A DNA stretch of 64,000 nucleotides from Verrucomicrobiota bacterium (lineage in GTDB: Bacteria; Verrucomicrobiota; Verrucomicrobiia; Limisphaerales; UBA9464). This document shows positions 56,526-64,000 of the stretch, in pieces. The notes under the pieces were generated by a model. It worked only from the letters and a program-made list of their open reading frames with translations. It was not told where the DNA came from and made no database searches. The DNA is taken from the NCBI GenBank assembly GCA_947454705.1, contig CANGKZ010000023.1, positions 1 through 64,000 on the forward strand, given 5' to 3'. Made by a program: the position numbers and the translations under genes. How positions within the stretch are numbered: position 1 is the stretch's first letter; every line of letters begins with the position of its first letter.

Positions 56526-57903
56526 TCCGGTCCCGCCCCTCGTGGTCGAGCGCATCCTGAATGCCTCGGTGTCCACGGTGTGGCAGGCGATCACCACGTC
56601 GGACGCCATGAAACGCTGGTACTTCGAGATGGAGGGATTCCGTCCGGAGGTGGGATGCGAATTTGGCTTCACAGTGGAGCATTCGGGGCATCGATACGAT
56701 CACCGGTGCCGCGTGACCGCCGTCGTGCCGCAGCAGCGGCTCTCCTACACCTGGCGCTATGATGGGCACGAAGGGGAGTCGCACGTGGTGTTTGAGTTGT
56801 TTCCGGAGGGCAAGGGGACCCGGCTTAAACTGACGCACACCGGTTTGGAGTCGTTCCCGAAGGTGCCTGCGTTCGATCCGCAGAATTTCAACCGCGGCTG
56901 GAACTCCCTGCTGGGGCAGGAGTTGCCGGATTACGTCGAGAACCTCGATCGCGAGTTGTTCCAATCGCGCGACTTCACCGCTCCGCGGGAATTGGTGTGG
57001 AATTCCATGACCCAGGCGGAACACGTGGTGAAGTGGTGGGGGCCGCGCGGGTTTACCTCGACGGTGGAGACCCTCGATTTCCGCGTGGGAGGCGTCTGGA
57101 GAATCGTGATGCACGGACCGGACGGGACCGATTATCCGAACGAGCATCACTTCCAGGAGATCGTGCCGTTTGAGAAAATTGTCATGACGCATCAGGGCCG
57201 ATGCGAGGGGCGTCCGCAGGTGCTTTCGGTTGCCACCTGGACGTTTGAATCCCTGCCGAACGGTCGTACTCGGGTGAATCTCCGGATGGTGTTTCCGACG
57301 GCCGAGCATCGCGACACGGTGGTGCGCGAGTACGGAGCCATCGAGGGCGCGAAGGAAACGCTCATGCGCCTGGGCGAACGCATTGCGAGTCAGCGATGCG
57401 AGCCCTTCGTCCTCGAACGCGACTTCGCTGCGCCTTTGGAGCGGGTGTGGAAGGCGTGGACCGAAATCGATCAGCTCGCGCGCTGGTTTGGTCCCAAGGG
57501 CTTCACCAACGGGCGCGCCACGCTGGACCTGCGTCCGGGTGGATCCTTCCACTACAGCCAGATCGCGCCGGACGGACGCGAGTTGTGGGGGAAGTTCGAT
57601 TACCTGGAAGTAATCCCGCTGCGAAAACTGACCTGGGTGAATTACTTCTCCGACGCTTCGGGAGGTGTCACGCGGCATCCGTTTACGCAGCTGGAATGGC
57701 CGCTGCGCATGTTTTCCGAGGCGACCTTTGCCGAGAATCAGGGCGGGACCCGGGTGACGCTCCGATGGGTACCGTTGGATGCCACCGAGAATGAAATTGC
57801 CGCCTTCAATTCCATGCGCAGCAGCATGTCCCAAGGTTGGTCCGGGACTTTCGAACGCCTCATCGCCCACCTTGCCGAATCGTCACCTGCTTCCGCCCTT
57901 TGA
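56509..57903 (+). CDS. Triple-domain AHSA1/SRPBCC protein
   Basis: 464 aa, unusual in having three tandem SRPBCC (AHSA1/START-like) domains in one chain, at about 12-150, 152-310 and 313-455. Each begins with the family signature of a strand then ..VWxAxTxxxxxxxWF/YxxxG (VWQAITTSDAMKRWYF; LVWNSMTQAEHVVKWWGPRG; VWKAWTEIDQLARWFGPKG). The fold makes a hydrophobic pocket that binds lipids, polyketides or other ligands. Members next to ArsR regulators are widespread and their ligand is unknown. The gene starts within the ArsR gene and is followed by a single-domain relative. Confidence 0.88.
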   Translation: MNPNSDPVPPLVVERILNASVSTVWQAITTSDAMKRWYFEMEGFRPEVGCEFGFTVEHSGHRYDHRCRVTAVVPQQRLSYTWRYDGHEGESHVVFELFPEGKGTRLKLTHTGLESFPKVPAFDPQNFNRGWNSLLGQELPDYVENLDRELFQSRDFTAPRELVWNSMTQAEHVVKWWGPRGFTSTVETLDFRVGGVWRIVMHGPDGTDYPNEHHFQEIVPFEKIVMTHQGRCEGRPQVLSVATWTFESLPNGRTRVNLRMVFPTAEHRDTVVREYGAIEGAKETLMRLGERIASQRCEPFVLERDFAAPLERVWKAWTEIDQLARWFGPKGFTNGRATLDLRPGGSFHYSQIAPDGRELWGKFDYLEVIPLRKLTWVNYFSDASGGVTRHPFTQLEWPLRMFSEATFAENQGGTRVTLRWVPLDATENEIAAFNSMRSSMSQGWSGTFERLIAHLAESSPASAL

Positions 57904-57917
57904 ATTCTCCCACTCCT

Positions 57918-58418
57918 GTGAACCGATTCTCCACCTCCGAAGTCCACGCCCCGCCCGGGCACGTCCTCGAATTCACGCGCGAGTTTGCAGCTCCGCGGTC
58001 CCTCGTATTCCGCGCGTGGACCGATGCCGAACTCGCGAAACGCTGGTGGGGGTGCAATCAGTTTCCCGCAAGCCACATGGAAATGGACGTTCGCCCCGGT
58101 GGACCCTGGCGTGCGTGCCTTCGCTCCGATGATGGACACGAAATCTGGCTCGGCGGGGAATTCCTGGAAGTGGTCGCGCCGGAGCGGCTGGTCTTCACCT
58201 TCATTCGCGACGCCGCGCCGGAGATCGGGATCGTGCGCGTGGATACACGCGTGAGCCTTCGATTCGAGGAGAACGAGAAGTCGGGCCGAACCGTGATGCA
58301 CTTCCGTCAGGAATTCTTCACCACCGCCGAGCTTCGCAACGACCACCACACCGGCTGGTCCACCGGGTTTGTGCGCCTCGATGGCATCCTTTCCGCATCG
58401 ACAGTCGTATCCACCTGA
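57918..58418 (+). CDS. AHSA1/SRPBCC family protein
   Basis: 166 aa from GTG at 57918 (a TTG at 57900 overlaps the previous stop and is an alternative). Single SRPBCC domain: LEFTREFAAPRSLVFRAWTD, KRWWGCNQFPASHMEMDVRPGG, then a long beta-strand region and HHTGWSTGFVRLDGIL helix. Part of the ArsR-AHSA1 operon and related to the third domain of the preceding protein. Ligand unknown. Confidence 0.85.
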   Translation: MNRFSTSEVHAPPGHVLEFTREFAAPRSLVFRAWTDAELAKRWWGCNQFPASHMEMDVRPGGPWRACLRSDDGHEIWLGGEFLEVVAPERLVFTFIRDAAPEIGIVRVDTRVSLRFEENEKSGRTVMHFRQEFFTTAELRNDHHTGWSTGFVRLDGILSASTVVST

Positions 58419-58474
58419 ACCACCTGAACCGCATTCACACTCTCAACGTAACTCCATTCAATCCTGATATTCCC

Positions 58475-59005
58475 ATGAATCCTCGTTCCCTCATTGCCCG
58501 CTCCCTCCTCGTTGTCGCGGCCGCGCTCCCGCTTTGCGCCGCGGAATCCCAATCTGCGCCTGCGGCGAAGCCCGGCTCTCCGGAATTCGAACGCATGAAA
58601 TCCCTCGTCGGCACCTGGCAGGGGCGCGTCGACGTGGGGCAGGGGCCGGTGGACATGGTCGCCACCTACAAGCTCATCGCCGGCGGAAGCGTGCTGGAGG
58701 AGCGCGTGTTTGCGGGCACGCCGATGGAGATGACCACCATGTATTTCGACAACGGCGGCAAAATCGCCGGCACCCACTACTGCGTGATCGGAAACCGGCC
58801 GCAGTTCCTGTTCAAGGCGGCCGACTCGAAATCCATCACCTTCGAGTTCGATTCGAACTGCGGCATCGATCCCAAGAAGGAATCCCACATGCACAGCATG
58901 AAGATCATCTTCAAGGATGCGAACACCATCGCCACCAGCTGTGGTGCGATCATGGACGGCAAGGAAGTCCCCGCGAAGGAGTCCGAACTCAAGCGGATGA
59001 AGTGA
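58475..59005 (+). CDS. Exported DUF1579-like protein
   Basis: 176 aa with a signal peptide (residues 1-23, LIARSLLVVAAALPLCAAES). The mature part has the lipocalin-like DUF1579 pattern: MKSLVGTWQGRVDVGQ near 41-56, a GGSVLEERVFAGTPMEM strand and THYCVIGNRP. Members bind small hydrophobic molecules or are of unknown function. The gene lies 56 bases after the AHSA1 operon on the same strand and may be co-transcribed with it. The shared theme is hydrophobic-ligand binding. Confidence 0.78.
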   Translation: MNPRSLIARSLLVVAAALPLCAAESQSAPAAKPGSPEFERMKSLVGTWQGRVDVGQGPVDMVATYKLIAGGSVLEERVFAGTPMEMTTMYFDNGGKIAGTHYCVIGNRPQFLFKAADSKSITFEFDSNCGIDPKKESHMHSMKIIFKDANTIATSCGAIMDGKEVPAKESELKRMK

Positions 59006-59168
59006 TCCACTGCGGGATCGGGAATGAGGGTCGGCGAATCAGCGCCGGCCCTCTTCCGATGGAACGCTCTTCGGCGGAAACGCCAACACGCTCGGAAGTG
59101 GCAGGGAGGCTTCCGGGTGAACGGGATTGCGATCCAGAATCCGCAGCGATGGCTCGGACCGGGGCGTG

Positions 59169-59498
59169 CTACGCCCCTGCCGTGGCGGGCTCGTGTTCGA
59201 CGAGCTCCTCCGATTCAGTGGCCGCATGAGCCGGGGCGAATCGTTCGCTGCTGAAGCCGGGTTCGAACCCGTGCTTGGAGAAACGCGCTTCCAAATCCTG
59301 ATTCCGGATTTCTTCCAGCAGCACGCCGATTTCCCCGTCGGCCTCGCCCGGTGATCCCGGCAGGAGTTTTCCGCGGCCGACGTACAGCGCCCGCACCGTG
59401 TAGATCGTCCCCTTCACCGGCAGATTCTGAAACGCAATCCGGGTGATGGAATCGAAGGTGTCGTTGATGCAGACGACGCGCTGGCCTTTGGTGAACAT
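59169..59498 (-). CDS. Conserved hypothetical, SH3/KOW-like start
   Basis: 109 aa from the ATG at 59498. The first 55 residues (MFTKGQRVVCINDTFDSI...LPVKGTIYTVRALYVGRG) have the pattern of a small SH3-like beta-barrel often found as stand-alone bacterial hypothetical proteins. The C-terminal third is acidic and Glu/Ala-rich. It is alone, facing the DUF1579 gene. No function is known. Confidence 0.6.
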   Translation of the reverse strand: MFTKGQRVVCINDTFDSITRIAFQNLPVKGTIYTVRALYVGRGKLLPGSPGEADGEIGVLLEEIRNQDLEARFSKHGFEPGFSSERFAPAHAATESEELVEHEPATAGA

Positions 59499-59613
59499 GC
59501 TCGGGTACGAGTGACGGCCTTCAGGCTGGCACGGAGCTTCCAATCGGGTCCAGTGGCAACTCGATTGGAACCGCAGCCGAAACGCGGGCCACTTGCAGTC
59601 CCATCACGTCAAA

Positions 59614-60729
59614 TCACGCCACGCCCGCCGGGGCGAAGCTGCAGATCGCGGCGCTGGGGTACGACGGCATGGTCTTCGCCTCCGTGAAATAACGGTAGGC
59701 CACGGAAAAATACCCCGCCCGCACCTCGGGACGCATCGGGAGCATGGTTCCCCAGGAGTTTCGGAAAATGAAACGGCCTCCTCCGTCTGCGGGATGCAGG
59801 TCGCCATCCCGATAGCCCACCAACACCACCGCATGAAACCCGTCGCCTGGTTCGAACTTCGGAGTGAAGGCAAAATGCCCGTTGTATTTCGCGGCGGTCA
59901 CCGCCGCTTCCCGCAGGGGAATGTTCTTTGCGATCGCGTAGCCTGCGACCAAGAGACGTTTTAGGGCGTTGAGATCGTTGTGCTCCGTGGGGGCGAGACG
60001 TTGATACAGCGTTGGACGGTACACCGGCTCAGGCCACGGGCCGTTGGGATCAAAGTTGGGCACTCCGGGCTTTGAGGTCCGATAGGGCCATGCATCGATG
60101 GAACAGACTCCGAGTCGCTGCACGACGGGAAAGGTGTTGTGGATCGTGATGCCGCCCCCGGGGAGTGCGACGGGATCCCATTTCATTCCCAACCAATAGA
60201 TCGCCTCCTCGGAGAGCTTCACCTTTGCCCCCGACGTCCGCCAGTTCATGAACTCGACGGTTCCCGCGATGGAAAACGCCGTGCAGGTGTTCCTTGTGGT
60301 GCCCTGATCCTGCGCCTCGGAGAACCCATCGAGATCGAGGAGAAACTCCCCCGGGAGCGGATCGTTTGGGAGGCTGTCGAGGACGGACGCCCCGGGCACG
60401 GCTGGGCTCGCATGAAGAAGTGCTTTGACGTCGTGTCCTGCTGCCTGAAAGGGCGGACTCGGGAAGCGGCCATCCAGGGATTCAATGCGCTCCACGATTC
60501 TCGGATCGACCTCGCGACGCACCATCGCCAGCACCTGGTTCGGATCCAAATCGGAACCCGGCTGGAGTTGTTGAAGAAACGAGCGAAACCGGTCCCGGGA
60601 ATTGGAGTGCGCGAGAACGAGAAGCTCCTCGGCGTTCCGCGGAGCGAACCCTGAAAGGTTCAGCGAATGAACCAGTGAGGACACACGATCATGATCCCTT
60701 AGTGCGGTATAAATGGCCTGGATTTCCAT
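59614..60729 (-). CDS. Papain-like (C1 family) cysteine peptidase
   Basis: 371 aa without signal peptide or TM. The first 120 residues are helical and of unknown type. The C1 peptidase domain follows with the oxyanion Gln and catalytic Cys149 (DQGTTRNTCTAF), His299 (GFHAVVLVGY) and Asn324 (FRNSWGT), so the triad is complete. Start at 60729 follows a strong GGGAGAAGGGG. Lack of an export signal is unusual for this family in bacteria; a cytoplasmic role, or secretion by an unknown route, is possible. It is divergent from the glycosyltransferase gene with a 187-base gap. Confidence 0.85.
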   Translation of the reverse strand: MEIQAIYTALRDHDRVSSLVHSLNLSGFAPRNAEELLVLAHSNSRDRFRSFLQQLQPGSDLDPNQVLAMVRREVDPRIVERIESLDGRFPSPPFQAAGHDVKALLHASPAVPGASVLDSLPNDPLPGEFLLDLDGFSEAQDQGTTRNTCTAFSIAGTVEFMNWRTSGAKVKLSEEAIYWLGMKWDPVALPGGGITIHNTFPVVQRLGVCSIDAWPYRTSKPGVPNFDPNGPWPEPVYRPTLYQRLAPTEHNDLNALKRLLVAGYAIAKNIPLREAAVTAAKYNGHFAFTPKFEPGDGFHAVVLVGYRDGDLHPADGGGRFIFRNSWGTMLPMRPEVRAGYFSVAYRYFTEAKTMPSYPSAAICSFAPAGVA

Positions 60730-60916
60730 AATGAGTCGCCCCTTCTCCCTGATCGAATACGGACCAGACTGGGCCGGGCCGGTCGTCGGTGGCAAGCGTG
60801 CGAAGGACGGAAATCGGTCGCGGGGCGACGAATTTCGTCCAAGAGCGAGACCCGATTCCCTCGGTGTCTCCGGATCGCCATTGACTCCCTTGTCATTGTG
60901 ACGGCACTTGGTTCGG

Positions 60917-62590
60917 ATGCGATCGCTTCCCACGTGGCTTCGTGAGACCGGAGTTCGGATCCGTGCTTCGGACGGAGCCGGCTTCGCAATCCTCCTGCTG
61001 GTCTGCCTCGTGTCCTGGATTCCACGGATGAACGCGGAATGGGCCATAACCCATGACTCGGTGATTTACGTGGGGGGCGCCCGAACGCTCGCGGAATTTG
61101 AGGGATACCGGTACTGGGAATGGATCGGGCGGCCCAAGATTGGTTACTTCCCCCCGCTTCACTCCCTGCTTCTTGCGCCGGCCTTCTGGCTCCGACACGG
61201 ACTTTCCGAGGCCCTGACCATCATTCGATGGACCGTCTTTGCAGAGGGGCTTGTTGCCCTCGGTGGCATCTACACCCTGTTGCGGCTGCTTCGCCTTCCG
61301 TGGTTTGCAGCCGCAGGGATTGTCGCCTCCCTCGGAACCTCCCAGGCGTGGCTCCGATTGCAGGAGGGATTGATGGCGGATTATCTGTTCCTCGCGTTGC
61401 TCTATTGGGGAATTGTCTTCGCCTTCCTGGGGCGCGATCGATCCAAGAGCGCGTTTTATTGGGTCTGCATCGGCACCCTCCTCGGACTGCTCTATCTCAC
61501 GCGGACCGCCGCGGTGGCTTGGTTTCCGCTGTTGATTGCGGGCGTTGCAGTGCCAGCCCTGGGGCGATGGAAGCGGGCTGCGGCCTTCGTTCCACTCGGT
61601 ACGTTGGTGCTTGGCTGGAGTCTCTGGAAGTCCGGAACCACTGGATACTCGGAGGTCCTGAAAGATTGCATTGAACAGGAGGTGGGAGGTCTATCCCGCT
61701 ATCCGGCCTTCTTGTTGCACAATTGGTGGGTCTCGCTTTCCGGAGAACAGTTCGGCGGCGCATTTGCAGGGATCTTTTATCGCCCGCCCCGGGTCTTGCT
61801 CGACCGGATGCCAGGTCTTTCATGGCTTCTTGAGGCGGGGCGTCCGTGCCTCGTTGCCGTCCTGCTCGCTGCGATTGCCCTTGAGCTGTTCGCCCAACTA
61901 AAATCGCTCCGTGGCGCAGCCATCGATTCGTCCAGGCGGGCTGTCCGGTCTGAAGTTCACGTCGGGTTGGATCTCCTGCTTGCCGCCGGTGCATCGCTGT
62001 ACTTGTTCATGATCGTGACCCTTCCATCGCCGGCGTTCGGATGGTCGCGATACTTCCTGGTGGTAATCCCACTGTTTATGGCGTGGGCCTGGCTCGGATT
62101 TTCCAGGAATATGCCCGCTCGAATTCCATGGATGCCGGTTGCTGGCGTGCTGCTGGGGTTGAATACCGGATATAATCTCGCTTTGGAGCGGACTGTGATT
62201 CAACAAAGCGGATTCCTTTCCGACGCACCGCGCCTCGAAATTCGACAGGTAGCGGACTGGATTCGAAACCGTCTGCCGGCCGAAGCCAAAGTTGCCGGGG
62301 ATTTTCGGATTCCGAGTCTCCACCTCGCCGAGGCCCTGGGGCGGCCGCTGGTGATCGATTATCTTGCGCCGGCTTCCAACTGGCAGCCGGCTTCCCATCG
62401 CGATGTCGGCTATTCACGCGCGGACTATGTGGTGGTCACCCGGGAGGATTTACCCTGGCACTTGCAGACCGGCATGTTCACCACCCAATACGACGTCCCC
62501 GGCAATCGTTTTGTAGTGCTTCAAGTGCTGCCATCCGCTGAGGAAGCCTTCCGGTCCAAACGGTCCATCCCTCCTCCTCGCGCAAAATAA
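60917..62590 (+). CDS. GT-C-type membrane glycosyltransferase-like protein
   Basis: 557 aa; the ATG at 60917 is chosen over a TTG three codons upstream. Ten to twelve transmembrane helices and a first extracytoplasmic loop with an acidic residue (EWAITHDSVIYV, then YFPPLHSLLLAP) resemble the ArnT/GT39/GT83 group, which uses lipid-linked sugars. The final 130 residues form a soluble domain (VADWIRNRLPAEAKVAG, SRADYVVVTREDLPW) common in such proteins of Verrucomicrobiota. Acceptor and donor are unknown. No neighbouring cell-wall genes help. Confidence 0.8.
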   Translation: MRSLPTWLRETGVRIRASDGAGFAILLLVCLVSWIPRMNAEWAITHDSVIYVGGARTLAEFEGYRYWEWIGRPKIGYFPPLHSLLLAPAFWLRHGLSEALTIIRWTVFAEGLVALGGIYTLLRLLRLPWFAAAGIVASLGTSQAWLRLQEGLMADYLFLALLYWGIVFAFLGRDRSKSAFYWVCIGTLLGLLYLTRTAAVAWFPLLIAGVAVPALGRWKRAAAFVPLGTLVLGWSLWKSGTTGYSEVLKDCIEQEVGGLSRYPAFLLHNWWVSLSGEQFGGAFAGIFYRPPRVLLDRMPGLSWLLEAGRPCLVAVLLAAIALELFAQLKSLRGAAIDSSRRAVRSEVHVGLDLLLAAGASLYLFMIVTLPSPAFGWSRYFLVVIPLFMAWAWLGFSRNMPARIPWMPVAGVLLGLNTGYNLALERTVIQQSGFLSDAPRLEIRQVADWIRNRLPAEAKVAGDFRIPSLHLAEALGRPLVIDYLAPASNWQPASHRDVGYSRADYVVVTREDLPWHLQTGMFTTQYDVPGNRFVVLQVLPSAEEAFRSKRSIPPPRAK

Positions 62591-62959
62591 TCCCTCTGCC
62601 GAGAATTGGAATTGGGAGTGCATCGGCGATCGAGAAATTCTGGAATCGGGCGAGTGTTTCCGCGGTGCCGCCGCCCGGGGGCGGTAGCGATTCGAAGCGG
62701 GAGGAACGAGGTCTGAGCTAGGTCGTAGTGATTGCAGGTGGCGGGAAGTTTCGGATCCGGGACGTGTTGAAGCCCTTCAGTCGAATCTGTACCGTGATGC
62801 GAAGTCCAAGCGTCGATGGCGTGTGCTTCTCGTTGGCGATCGAAGCGGGTTTCTTCGAACAACGGAATCCTATCGACACACGGACCCGCTGATTCGCCCT
62901 GGCCCTCCTGACTGCTGGTTTCGAGTTCGTGCCCCGGCCCGTACCTTGTTGTCCAAAAT
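62591..62959. other. Intergenic region, nothing recognisable
   Basis: 369 bases between the glycosyltransferase and the CCA-adding gene. No promoter boxes, terminator with T-run or repeat of the local families were found. Reverse-strand open frames are not supported by start signals or similarity. Confidence 0.45.
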
Positions 62960-64000
62960 ATGATCGAACACCTACCCGAGGAGCTCACGGCGGTTCTCAC
63001 CGGGACTCCCGAGCTGGGCGACGCCTACCTGGTGGGTGGCTGTGTGCGGGATTGGGTTCTCGGCGTGCCGAACAAGGATTATGACGTCGAGGTTTTTGGT
63101 CTCGATCTCGACCGGCTTGCTTCAGTGCTTTCCCGTTGGGGGCGCACGGATCTGGTTGGGAGGGCGTTTGGCGTGGTCAAACTGACCACCGCCTCGGGTG
63201 CCATCTACGATTTTACCATTCCACGTCGGGAGTCCAAGGTGGGAGCGGGCCACAAGGGGTTTGTGGTGACGTTTGATCCGACGCTCCAGCCCGAAGAGGC
63301 CGCAGCCCGGCGCGATTACACCATCAACGCCCTGTCCTACGATCCACGGCGTCGTGTGGTCCGCGATTTTTTCGGAGGCATCCAGGATCTCAAGAACAGA
63401 GTCCTGCGTCACACCAGTGGGGCGTTTGCGGAGGATCCGCTGCGGGTCCTGCGGGGCATGCAATTTGCCGGTCGATTCAACCTGACGCTTGCCCCGGAAA
63501 CGATCGCGCTGTGCCGTCAGATCAAGGACGCGTTCCCGGAGCTTGCCAAGGAACGGGTTCGCGAGGAGTGGTTCAAATGGGCGGAGAAGAGCACGGTTCC
63601 TTCGGCCGGGTTGAGATTTCTCGAGGCGACGGGATGGATCGAACACTTCCCGGAGGTGAACGCGTTGCGGGGCGTTCCCCAGGATCCGATCTGGCATCCC
63701 GAAGGGGACGTCTTCACCCACACCTGCCATTGCTGTGACGCGATGGCGCGTTTGCCCGCGTGGCAGCAGTCGGATCCGGAATCCAAGTGCACCTACATGC
63801 TGGCCACGCTGGCCCATGATTTCGCGAAACCCGTGACCACCCATGAAGCCATGCGCGATGGGGTTCTCCGCATTGTTTCGCCAGGACATGAAGAGCAGGG
63901 CGGGCCGTTTGCTGAATCGTTTCTCGCGCGCATCAATGCCCCAAACGCGTTTATCGAACGGGTCGTGCCGCTGGTGATTCATCATCTGGCGCACCTTCAG
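62960..64000 (+). CDS. CCA tRNA nucleotidyltransferase / poly(A) polymerase family, partial
   Basis: The gene runs off the window; 347 codons are visible from ATG 62960. Class II nucleotidyltransferase: YLVGGCVRDWVLG (GGCVRD at 26-31) and the catalytic Asp pair in KDYDVEVFG (Asp40, Asp42). Then ARRDYTINALSYD and LRVLRGMQFAGRF, the conserved arginine-rich neck, appear in order. Then comes an HD domain (LAHDFAKP). Such enzymes add the CCA end to tRNA; in some bacteria paralogues add only C or A, or poly(A). The HD domain resembles that of Cca in E. coli (phosphatase and phosphodiesterase). Whether it is the main Cca cannot be told without the C-terminus. Confidence 0.92.
   Translation, partial: MIEHLPEELTAVLTGTPELGDAYLVGGCVRDWVLGVPNKDYDVEVFGLDLDRLASVLSRWGRTDLVGRAFGVVKLTTASGAIYDFTIPRRESKVGAGHKGFVVTFDPTLQPEEAAARRDYTINALSYDPRRRVVRDFFGGIQDLKNRVLRHTSGAFAEDPLRVLRGMQFAGRFNLTLAPETIALCRQIKDAFPELAKERVREEWFKWAEKSTVPSAGLRFLEATGWIEHFPEVNALRGVPQDPIWHPEGDVFTHTCHCCDAMARLPAWQQSDPESKCTYMLATLAHDFAKPVTTHEAMRDGVLRIVSPGHEEQGGPFAESFLARINAPNAFIERVVPLVIHHLAHLQ

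Noticed and set aside
59255-59275. GGTTCGAACCC, like a tRNA T-arm
   Set aside because: It lies within a coding sequence and there is no acceptor, D-arm or anticodon arm at the right distance.

Overview
The window is a GC-rich bacterial chromosome segment with about 45 supportable protein-coding genes, no rRNA, no recognisable tRNA and no CRISPR array. The gene set points to Verrucomicrobiota, probably a Pedosphaera/Limisphaera-like lineage (inference, not proven by a marker gene). The signs are PEP-CTERM-tailed secreted proteins, a DUF1552 + DUF1592/cytochrome c pair, an ECF sigma factor next to a Ser/Thr kinase with WD40 repeats, a pseudopilin with an H-X9-DG tail, paired PQQ-type propeller proteins, and many mosaic intergenic repeats.

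Layout. 1-540: end of a fibronectin-III secreted protein and its terminator. 541-1748: no convincing gene. 1749-11734: a tightly overlapping operon (FKBP isomerase, repeat-rich secreted protein, small anchored protein, CusB-like adaptor, CusA-like Cu/Ag RND pump) followed by a NarL-type response regulator. 12072-17739 (minus): DUF1552 protein and a giant DUF1592 cytochrome. 18108-23068: membrane protein, short ANL adenylating enzyme, PEP-CTERM protein and a glycine-rich secreted protein. 23590-28039 (minus): sigma factor and a kinase-WD40 gene split by one in-frame TAG. 28153-33973: two PQQ-propeller proteins, divergent MarR regulator, CPBP protease. 34056-38533: metallo-beta-lactamase-fold hydrolase, S1/P1-type nuclease, MogA, YihY/BrkB. 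38534-40113: repeats and two small genes, one a miniature PEP-CTERM protein.

40114-50128 is the most interesting part. A cysteine desulfurase diverges from an eight-gene, mostly stop/start-overlapping operon: lipoyl H-protein-like carrier, COG0523 GTPase, small HdrA-like Cys protein, two-cluster ferredoxin, radical SAM enzyme, DUF116-polyprenyl synthase fusion, prenyltransferase-beta-like alpha/alpha-barrel protein, and a class II (DxDD) terpene cyclase-like protein. Together this looks like an uncharacterised isoprenoid pathway coupled to Fe-S, radical and lipoyl chemistry. The product is unknown.

50453-64000: small coiled-coil gene, pseudopilin, DUF4405-type cytochrome b, a lipoprotein pair, two related membrane proteins, an ArsR + AHSA1 (SRPBCC) operon whose operator-like palindrome covers the start codon, a papain-like protease, a GT-C-type membrane glycosyltransferase and the start of a CCA-adding enzyme/poly(A) polymerase-family gene. 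Intergenic regions between 17.7 and 53 kb share mosaic repeat families, one of which has become the 3' end of a coding sequence.
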